Shown piece after piece: positions 1 through 8,400 of a DNA stretch of 64,000 nucleotides (the stretch's first letter is position 1; the number at the start of each line of letters is the position of its first letter). This stretch comes from Bombyx mori (Eukaryota; Arthropoda; Insecta; Lepidoptera; Bombycidae). Under the pieces are notes generated by a model. It was not told the origin of the DNA, did not search any database, and saw only the letters and a program-made list of their open reading frames with translations. The DNA lies in contig NC_085132.1 of assembly GCF_030269925.1 (NCBI RefSeq), positions 5,664,501-5,728,500 of the forward strand, read 5' to 3'. The translations under genes were made by a program, and so were the position numbers.

Positions 1-1
1 A

Positions 2-130
2 CGTCTGAATGTGTTGAACGCGAGCTATATGGTAGGCGGAGTGGGGGTGTTAGGTTTTATTTTCGTTACGGAATTTCTCGATTCGGTCGCCGCGCTCAAA
101 GCCCACGATAAAACCTATGCAATATCTTAA
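2..130 (+). CDS. C-terminal end of an integral membrane protein (partial, 5' end outside window)
   Basis: The frame starting at base 2 is open from the window edge to TAA at 128-130, giving 42 residues. It contains one hydrophobic helix, MVGGVGVLGFIFVTEFLD, followed by a short polar tail of about 16 residues ending KTYAIS. G/V/F-rich composition and balanced codon use unlike the AT-rich surroundings make this look like a real last exon rather than a chance frame. The tail would lie at one face of the membrane after the last transmembrane segment. AATAAA at 210-215 is correctly placed for its polyadenylation signal. I do not recognise the family. The exon's 5' splice site is not in the window, so only the C-terminus can be described. 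The Kazal gene downstream is on the same strand, 5.2 kb away. Confidence 0.62.
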   Translation, partial: RLNVLNASYMVGGVGVLGFIFVTEFLDSVAALKAHDKTYAIS

Positions 131-209
131 AAAGTATCCTTGCTGGATAAACTGGCCTAAGGATTCCTTTTATTACAGATCATGAAATGCTTTCGGTTCG
201 GTGTGACAC

Positions 210-215
210 AATAAA
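210..215 (+). terminator. AATAAA polyadenylation signal of the left-edge gene
   Basis: AATAAA lies 80 bp after the stop codon at 130, with a short T/G-rich stretch following, as expected for an insect mRNA 3' end. Confidence 0.5.
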
Positions 216-534
216 CCTCCGTATGTATTAAGAGGCGAATTGAGTAGGTAGCTGTGGAGCTTCAACGTTCAATGATAGTGTCTGACACGCAGCGATTTCC
301 CTAACCATTCTTGGTTACTCGGATAATGCATTTAGCATTTCTAAAGCAACAATGAGATCGTTGGCTCTATTCTTAGTTTAGGTTCAATTCATAATTGGAA
401 TTTTAGTTACATATAATATTTTGAAATGTTTTTATTTATTAGGGATACATTTCGATACATCGAAATCTATATTGGAGCTTTCGCACCTTGGGTTTATAAA
501 CAGGAAAAACACTCTTTGCCTTACTCACTTTTGA

Positions 535-956
535 AGTCGTCGTGGCCTAAAGGATAAGACGTCCGGTGCATTCGTATCTAGCACCGGTGTTCGAATCCCG
601 CTGGCAGGTATCAATTTTTCTAATGAAATACGTACTTAACAAATGTTCACGATTGACTTCCACGGTGAAGGAATAGCATCGTGTAATAAAACTTAAGCCC
701 GCAAAATTATAATTTGCATAATTACTGGTGGTAGGACCTCTTGTGAGTCCGCACGGGTAGGTACCACCACGCTCTGCCTATTTCTGCCGTGAAGCAGTAA
801 TGTGTTTCGGTTTGAAGGGCGGGGCAGCCGTTGTACTGTAAAAAACTAAGACCTTAGAACTCATATCTCAAGGTGGGTGGTGGCATTTACGTTGTAGATG
901 TCTATGGGCTCCGGTAACCACTTAACATCAGGTGGACCGTGAGCTTTTCATTCATG
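535..956 (+). mobile_element. Bm1-type SINE, nearly full length
   Basis: Starts with the tRNA-like head (GTCGTCGTGGCCTAAAGG, then GTTCGAATCCC), continues through the hairpin region (CCGCAAAATTATAATTTGC) and the ACTGGTGGTAGGACC body, and ends at the GGTGGACCGTGAGC tail. The AATAAA/poly(A) end is degraded. Confidence 0.9.
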
Positions 957-1371
957 AATACGTTAACTACAAAAAGATTTAAAATAATCTCCATGCTTTG
1001 GCTTTTGTTATCTTCAGAACTAAACTTTCCACTAAAACCATTATGTTGAGAACCGTTTTCTCGACATTTTCTAATAGACACTTAAAAAAAGTAATCGTAA
1101 ATTTCGCGAGCTTCGTAATAGTGCACGGTGCCTTGTACCAAGTTTTCCAATATAAGTTGTAGGAGACAGTACGGTCGGTATTTATCAAACTTTCGCTGTA
1201 TGTCGCACATGATACGCTTACAGATAGTTTACACTATAACAGAAGTGTTTTTGTGTTGGAAAAAGAAAATCAAAATGTGAAGAAAAACAAAACTTTTGTA
1301 TATCAGTATATTTTGTGTAACAGCAAGAGGTTACATTTTTAAAAGAATAGTGTAGTATAGGGGGAAGATAT
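957..1371. other. no feature recognised
   Basis: AT-rich spacer between a SINE and a LINE stub. Short frames here show no domain or splice context. Confidence 0.5.
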
Positions 1372-1493
1372 CGACCGAAGAAGACATGGATGAAGTGTGT
1401 GAATGACGATATGAGAGAAGAAAGAGAGAGAAATGGAAAAGAAGAATTCGCTGTGCCGACCCCACGCACTGGGATAAGATGGAGACAAAGAAG
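1372..1493 (+). mobile_element. RTE-like LINE, 3' end of the reverse-transcriptase ORF
   Basis: The frame from 1372 reads RPKKTWMKCVNDDMREE and ends near a GCTGTGCCGACCCC...TGGGATAAGATGG segment. This is the C-terminal signature of RTE-type LINE proteins (W-x-x-C-V-x-x-D-M-R, then C-A-D-P and W-D-K), here with the last motif frame-shifted. A second, shorter copy is at 51855. Dead fragment. Confidence 0.6.
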
Positions 1494-1765
1494 AATTGTA
1501 GCAGAATACTAAATAGTGCTTAGCGTAAATGTAATTTGATATATAACTATGTATAGTGAACTTACAAACCCAACTCGCAAACCCGGATACATTTATTCAT
1601 TTATACATACAAGGAACCCTTGTTGTTTGTTTTCTAAAACATAATCTAAAGAAGCATAATTTTTCTTACAGCATGAATTATCTGTCATTGTAACGTCCAC
1701 TAAAATATAAAAAAAAGACTCTTATTTAAAACAAACTGAAAAAACATTTATTTTATAGAATACTA

Positions 1766-2053
1766 CTAGCTGACCCGGCAGACTTCGTAGTGCCTCAATC
1801 GATAAATAAAAGACCTAAACTTTTGTATAAAATAAACTTAAAAGAAACAAAAGGAATCCGTCCGACGGGGGACACATCAAAGGAAAAACAAAATTGTTAT
1901 TTTTATTTAATTCCGAGCATTTTCATATTTATCTACCTTTTAAACCTTCTCTGGACTACCACAAGTAACTCAAGACCAATATTAGCTAAATCGGTCCAGT
2001 CGTTCTCGAGTTTAAGTGAGACTAACGAACAACAATACATTTTTATATATAGA
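1766..2053 (-). mobile_element. Non-autonomous Helitron (family ending GCCGGGTCAGCTAG)
   Basis: Read on the minus strand it starts TCTATATATAAAAATG and ends TGCCGGGTCAGCTAG, between a host A and T, the Helitron insertion rule (5' TC, 3' CTRR, A/T target). The same family, on the plus strand, is at 57599-57891. No coding capacity for a Rep/helicase. Confidence 0.75.
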
Positions 2054-2527
2054 TTGTAATGTATATTGGTTTTAAAAGGCATTTGTAAAAGTCGTTGTTT
2101 AGTTACCACAAATATGTACACTGCAATTTTATTTATTTCTGTATATAGCATATTTGTTGGAAAATATACGTTGTCTCAGCCAATCATTTTTGATGGAACA
2201 TCTGTGGCAAGCGATATTTGTTCACATAACTTTGTAAGCGAATAAAATGCCGAAACAAAGTCGCGTAGAATCGGGTCGAATACTTTGTCTCAAATGAACA
2301 ATAAGGCTTCGTCAAAACGAAGCAACTGGCCACTAAACTTTATTACTGCGTACAGTGAAATAAGACAAAAACCGTTCTAGTTTTACGATAAGCCGTATAA
2401 ATGAAATATATCCAACGCTAATTGTTTGGGATTCCTTCGAAGATAATGCCAAGATGTCTGGTACTGGTTTGCGGAGTGTTTATAGTTTGAGAGGCTCTGT
2501 TAATGTAAAAGGCTTTTAGCTTTTTTT
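2054..2527. other. no feature recognised
   Basis: AT-rich spacer; no exon, tRNA or repeat end that I can name. Confidence 0.5.
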
Positions 2528-2853
2528 GGAACGAAGTTCCTTATCGCGCGTTGTGAAAGGGGGCTAGACGGAAAAAATTCTTACGAAAAGTTGTCACGAC
2601 ACTTTTTAGATCCGTCATTCTGACCAATGAACGTGTAGGCGCTTAGCGCGTGACATTGCTCGTATCCGATTGGTCCGCGTAATGAGTACAGTTTCTCGAG
2701 ATAGCATTTCAACAATAGTAATTTAGTTCATAGTATTGTTTTTTTCTTCTTCATAATGCCGTAATTTATTATTATAACTTAAAAAAAAAATTACAATTCC
2801 TTCACTAATTAATCGAAAGGAACTTCGTTCCATCCGGGTGTCCCTTGACACCT
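2528..2853. mobile_element. MITE with GGAACGAAGTTCC subterminal inverted repeats (diverged copy)
   Basis: Begins GGAACGAAGTTCCTTAT and ends AAGGAACTTCGTTCC followed by a GGTGTCCCTTGACACC palindrome. The interior is AT-rich and non-coding. Better-preserved relatives are at 8990 and 42942. Class II origin is inferred from the inverted termini; I cannot assign a superfamily. Confidence 0.6.
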
Positions 2854-3565
2854 CTGAAGTTTTTTTAATTACAATTTTATTGCGGTCTATTTTGAGCTTC
2901 AACTTTTCGTTGGTATTGATTTACATAGTAAATTCCTTATTATTTTATTCTTCATAGCATACAACAATGTGCTTAGAATGGAAACGACCGACTGAAATGA
3001 TTTGGTATGCGCGACAGGCGAGCTAAACACTTACATGACTTGTATAGGTGACCTTAGTTATAATTCTTCACACATTCCAGTTCCCACTTCTCACTTGGGG
3101 TTGAGTAGTTATATTCTTCTTCTTATTGCCCTTATCGCACATTATGTGGGATGGTTTTTTCATAATACAGCACTTGCCTTACACTTCAAACCGAAATGCA
3201 TTATGTTTCGCGGCAGAAAAAGGCAGGTGGAGGTACTTAGCCAAATAGACTGTAATATAGATAGCCAAAAATTATATCATTTTGATATAATTACACCGAA
3301 GGCATAGTTTATTAGATACGAACGCTTCTAAAGATCACAAAATGCTATACTACGAAATTCATCAAAGAATTGTTTCTTGGGAATTTTATTTTATCTGTTA
3401 CTATTGTGTCTGATAGTAAGAAACGAGGGTGTGATCATCGTGTCAAGATTAAGGCGGCGAATTGATTGATAACGGTCAATGTGGATGTACTCGGTGATCC
3501 GAACTGTGATGCGTACATTTGTTCTGTAATAATGCGCCCAAAATTATGAAAGAATCGGAAAAAAA
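2854..3565. other. no gene recognised
   Basis: A 101-codon open frame at 3002-3307 has one hydrophobic run but no initiation, splice or domain support. The rest is AT-rich spacer. Confidence 0.45.
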
Positions 3566-3750
3566 CATGCGTTTCGGTTTGAACCGGTGGAGCAGCCGTT
3601 GTACTGTAAAAACTGAGACCATACAACTTATATTCCAAGGTGGGTGGCGGGATTTACATTGTAGATGGTCTATGGGCTCCGGTAAATACTTAACATCAGG
3701 TGGGCCGTGAACTCATCCATGCGCCTAAAGCATTAACACAAATAAAAAAC
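3566..3750 (+). mobile_element. Bm1-type SINE, 5'-truncated
   Basis: Contains GCGTTTCGGTTTGAA, GTACTGTAAAAACTGAGACC, AAGGTGGGTGGCGG and GGTGGGCCGTGAAC in consensus order, ending in an A-rich tail. Confidence 0.8.
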
Positions 3751-4629
3751 AATTGGGATTTTTTACGCACGCGTGTCAGTTTTAGTTGAATTTGTTTTTA
3801 ATTACGCATATAACCTAAAAGGTTTTTTTTGTGATTTTAAAATCCCTATCACACCATCACAAATTTGCAGTCTTCGAAAATTATTATTAGAAGATCGATA
3901 AATATATATTTATTAGATAAAATTTTATATAGAAATTATTATTTGTTATTTTTAGTATTTTTTTGCTTGGTATTCGCGAGTCGTAGACTCAAACTATTAT
4001 ACTTTTGGGGTTTAATCTCCAGTTTTATATTGTCCCAATGTTATATGTATATGCTATGTGTATATGTAGTAACTGACGACTGATTCGGAAATAATATAAT
4101 GACAATAAAGTCAAAGTAGTAAAATTATTTGTTCGTGTTTTTTCTTCAATTATTTGAATTATAATCTTTTAAGATTACTCAAATAAACTTTACGTTTTAG
4201 TCGCAGATTACAGCAGCGATTACTCAAGTACATATGTTGCGTAGTCTAAATATTGTAAGAGAAATTGTTTTTTGAAATATAAAGTTGAACATGTCTGGCT
4301 GTTCTCAGAGTCTTTTCAATTTGTCCCAGTATATTAACAATCGAACTAAATTCAGATCAATCGATATCGGGATCGCATATAGATTGGGGTCTGTCTTAAA
4401 GTGGACCATTCTGATGTTCTATTTGAGGAAAATTCCGTTTTGAACCTAAATTGGAAGTGAATGTTGTTTTGATTTCTGAGCTGTTTTAATGCATGTTTCC
4501 GGCTATTGATTCACTTGGCGAATGAATGGAGCCAGCAAACATTATAAAAATAATTACTAGTCCTAAAATATAATACGCGGTTCAAATAACAATTAATTTG
4601 GAAAGAACGACCGTAATCTAGGAACCAGA
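3751..4629. other. no gene recognised
   Basis: Very AT-rich; a 72-codon frame at 3865 is a low-complexity chance frame. Confidence 0.5.
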
Positions 4630-5070
4630 AGTCGTCGTGGCCTAAAGGATAAGACGTCCGGTGCATTCGTTGTTGCGATGCACCGGTGTTCGAATCCCGC
4701 AGGCGGGTACCAATTTTTCTAATGAAATACGTACCTACTTGATAAATGTTCACGATTGACTTCCACGGTGAAGGAATAACATAGTGTAATAAAAGTCAAA
4801 CCCGCAAAATTATAATTTGCGTAATCACTGGTGGTAGGACCTCTTGTGAGTCCGCACGGGTAGGTACCACCGCCCTGCCTATTTCTACCGTGAAGCAGTA
4901 ATTCGTTTCGGTTTGAAGGGTGGGGTAGCCGTTGTAACTATACTGAGACCTTAGAACTTATATCTCAAGGTGGGTGGCGCATTTACGTTGTAGATGTCTA
5001 TGGGCTCCAGTAACCACCAAACACCAGGTGGGCTGTGAGCTCGTCCACCCATCTAAGCAATAAAAAAAAA
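4630..5070 (+). mobile_element. Bm1-type SINE, full length
   Basis: The best reference copy in the window. It has the tRNA-like head with A and B boxes (4637-4700), an AT palindrome around 4801-4825, the body from ACTGGTGG, and the tail CTAAGCAATAAAAAAAA. CCAGAA on both sides may be the target duplication. It lies about 200 bp upstream of the Kazal gene's TATA box. Confidence 0.93.
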
Positions 5071-5272
5071 CCCAGAACATACAGGAGAATACGAAATTGC
5101 AGGTGAAACTTAAAACTTTAAAATTAAATATTTTCATCGACATTTCCTTCTGGAAACATCTCTCTATGTATTTACACTCAGTGTTTCGATTATGCCATTT
5201 TAATAGATTTTAATTATTTGTTAATGGCTTTCATTAACGTGTTAATGAACACTTTTAATTGAATGTTTGGGT

Positions 5273-5280
5273 TATAAAAG
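5273..5280 (+). promoter_or_regulatory. TATA box of the Kazal-like gene
   Basis: TATAAAAG lies 95 bp before the initiator ATG at 5368. It predicts a start site near 5303-5310 and a 5' leader of about 60 bases. It is the only good TATA motif just upstream of exon 1. Confidence 0.6.
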
Positions 5281-5367
5281 GTTTTCTTCCTAATTCTAAA
5301 CAGGTTCTCATATTTTTATTAGACTCATAAACGATCGACTTTTATAACGTTAAGTTCGTTAGTCGCA

Positions 5368-5467
5368 ATGAGATCGTTCAGTTTTTGCGTGTTTTTAGTT
5401 ATCGTGGTGTTTGTGAATTATTCGACATGTTTGGTTAATACAACAGAAAGCAGTCATAATATGACAT
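5368..5467 (+). CDS. Kazal-like gene, exon 1 (signal peptide)
   Basis: Starts at ATG 5368 and codes MRSFSFCVFLVIVVFVNYST and on to N31-M-T. The donor is GTAAAT at 5468, leaving one base (t) that joins CA of exon 2 to make Ser34. A basic residue at 2 followed by an unbroken hydrophobic core decides the start. Confidence 0.75.
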
Positions 5468-8400
5468 GTAAATATCGATCTTCTTTTCTTTTTCTTAATA
5501 AATTAAGTGTGAATTTTTTTCATAGAGTTCAAGAGTTTTTTTTTCTAATATTGAGGATTGAGTGTTTGTATGTAGAAATCTTAAGATGGAATTTATTTTA
5601 AGCATATATAGCATATTTAATTGTTGGAATATTTGTAATATACGTTAATAATTAGTTTATTTTTTCCCTACCTACTAGCCGATAGGCCTATTCTAGCTAC
5701 GTGCGGACGGGTGAGCTCACGGGCTTAACCTGAGAAAATTTTGCTAACATTAGCTCTAGCAAGAGCAGTGCTTCTCAAATATATCATCGGATCGGAATCG
5801 CGACCCACTGAGAAGTTACGGCCAGTAACTTAGCGGGAAATTAGCTACATATTACAATATCCTACCCAAAGATTAAAATAGCTAATTTAACGTCGTATAG
5901 TAGTTGTGTTGTCTATTTCGCTATCCACTGCGTAGAGCAGCGGTCGGGGAACTTTTTTAATTATTACCCCAAAATATTTTTGTGTAAGTTGATATCACCC
6001 CATAGCGAAGAACAAAAAAAAAACAAAATTGCTTCTTTTTAGCATATTTCATATTATAGGCCCCAATGATAATTTGGAAAAAAAATATGTATTCGTTTTG
6101 TTTCATTTCGTTTCATCGAGTTTGAAATCGCAACGATTCTAAAGAAGTTTCACTTCAATATATACTTTTTACTCACAAAAGTTTCATTTTTATCACCCAA
6201 AATTTCATTTTACCCCATTTGGGGTAATTTACCCCGGTTCCCCGACCGCTGGCGTAGAGGATAAGAAATAATGGAGGAATATAGTCTGAATAAAAATGCT
6301 CCGTAAAGGTCACGACCCTCAGCATTGAGGAACACGGTGCAAGGAGGAAGAGCTGTGTTGTAAGATGCATAAAAACTTTAGTGCTTCAAAATACTTTTAT
6401 GTCTTTTCTCAAATTCAACAAGCGTCATGTCAAGGCTAGAGATTTTTTTAAATCGCATGTCGATGTCATTAATCGCATCGCATAAGCTAAAAAAAAAGGC
6501 ATGTACACTGAGACCGTGACGTCATTTGCTCATTTATGCAATGAAGAATATAACAATACGAAAAGTAACGGAAAGCAGTGTAATGAGAATAGAAAGAGAG
6601 AGAGAGCACCTTACAGATTTAATATCGTTTCAAGTATTAACTTGTAATATAGGTGGAAAATAAGCAGCTTTGTTTCTTTATATTAAAAAAGAGCATACAC
6701 TGCCGGCCAAAAGTTTAAGACCGCAAAAACATAATTATCTATCAATTGTAATAAAATTTACTGGTGATAGGACCTCTTGTGAATCCGCACGGGTAGGTAC
6801 CACCACCCTACCTACTTCTGCCGTGAAACAGTAACGCGTTTCGGTTTGAAGGGCAGGGCAGCCGTTGTAACTAAACTGAGACCTTAGAACTTATATCTCA
6901 AGGTGGGTGGCGCATTTACGTTGTAGATGTCGATGGGCTCCAGTAACCACTTAACACCGGGTGAGCTGTGAGTTCGTCCACACAGCAATAAAACATCCCA
7001 TTAGATAAATAATATAAATTCACATCTGCATATTCAATTGTTAATATCGAATATTTAAATAAGACAATCTTTTATCTGAGGGTACGAGACAAAATCTTAA
7101 CACCGCCTACCGGTTCTTCGAGAGAGTCGAAGTGCTAGTAAATTTCCGTCATTGCACTCAAGAGATTGTTAAAACCAATAAGATCGAGTGGTACACGGCC
7201 ATAAGCAGATTACAAAAAAGTAAACAAAGATACGGTACGATCTTACGGATGGATAAGTTTCAATTTTTCTAAGTGGTTTCTGTAACTAAGATGTGTTAAC
7301 GAATGACTTCATCGTGAGACGGCAATAACAAACAGTAAGGAAAAAATAATAATGCAAAAAAACTAACAAAATACGCTTTTATAAAAAATCCAACTATAAG
7401 ATAGAAAATAAATTTTAATAAATTTGAATTAAAAATAGTGTAAAAAATAATAATTTTATTTTAAAAAAAGCGTGGGGTGCATGGTGTCAGTAGTTATAAA
7501 AATTTTATGAACATATATGAGTAGAAGGGTTATTTTGATAAGATCCTGAAATATAATACATACGCGCGCTTTTTTTACAATAAAATTTTTTTTTCTTACA
7601 CTATTTTTAGTTCAAATTTATTAAAAATTATTTTCTATTTTTTAGTTGGGTTTTCCATAAAAAGCGCATTTTTTAAGTTTTTTTAAAACTATTATTTATT
7701 TTTCTTTTTTTAGTTGAATTTAATTTTTTTCAATATTTTTTTTCTTTTTTTTTTCAAATATTGAATTGTCATCTGTACTTAATAAGTATATCAAATTTCG
7801 AGTTAATCCGACGTTTTGAACGGGGTCAAAATCATATTCAAAGATTCCGTTACATACTAACATACATACGTCTGAAGCTTATAAAAGGCGTATTAATAAA
7901 AAAGAAATAGAAAAATTCGTAAGGCGTTCGGATTGTTGGTTATTCTCATCTCTACCATGAAGCATTGTGCAATATTTGGAAGAGCATGTGTTGCTGCTAA
8001 TAATGACTTCATGTGAAGCTCACAATGAGACGTCTCATTGAAGACGGTGTTTACGTCGCTGTGTCGCTTCTATGATCCGATCAAGTTTTTTTTTTTTGCT
8101 TAGATGGATGGACGAGCTCACAGCCCACCTGGTGTTAGGTGGTTACTGGAGCCCAAGACATCTACAACGTAAATGCGCCACCCACCTCGAGATATAAGTT
8201 CTAAGGTCTCAATACATTTACAACGGCTACCCCACCCTTCGAACCGAAACGCATTACTGCTTCACGGAGGAAATAGGCGGGGTGGTGGTACCTATCCGTG
8301 CGGACTCCCAAGAGGTCCTACCACCAGTGATTACGAAAATTATAATTTTGCGGGTTTGATTTTTATTACACGATGTTATTCCTTCACCGTGGAAGTCAAT

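Noticed and set aside
3865..4083. 72-codon hydrophobic frame
   Set aside because: Extremely AT-rich; Leu/Ile/Phe/Tyr content follows from base composition and there is no splice or domain support.
4637..4700. tRNA gene-like A and B boxes
   Set aside because: Belongs to the head of a Bm1 SINE, recurring at 535, 22547, 30322, 45503 and 49977; no cloverleaf with an intact anticodon arm.
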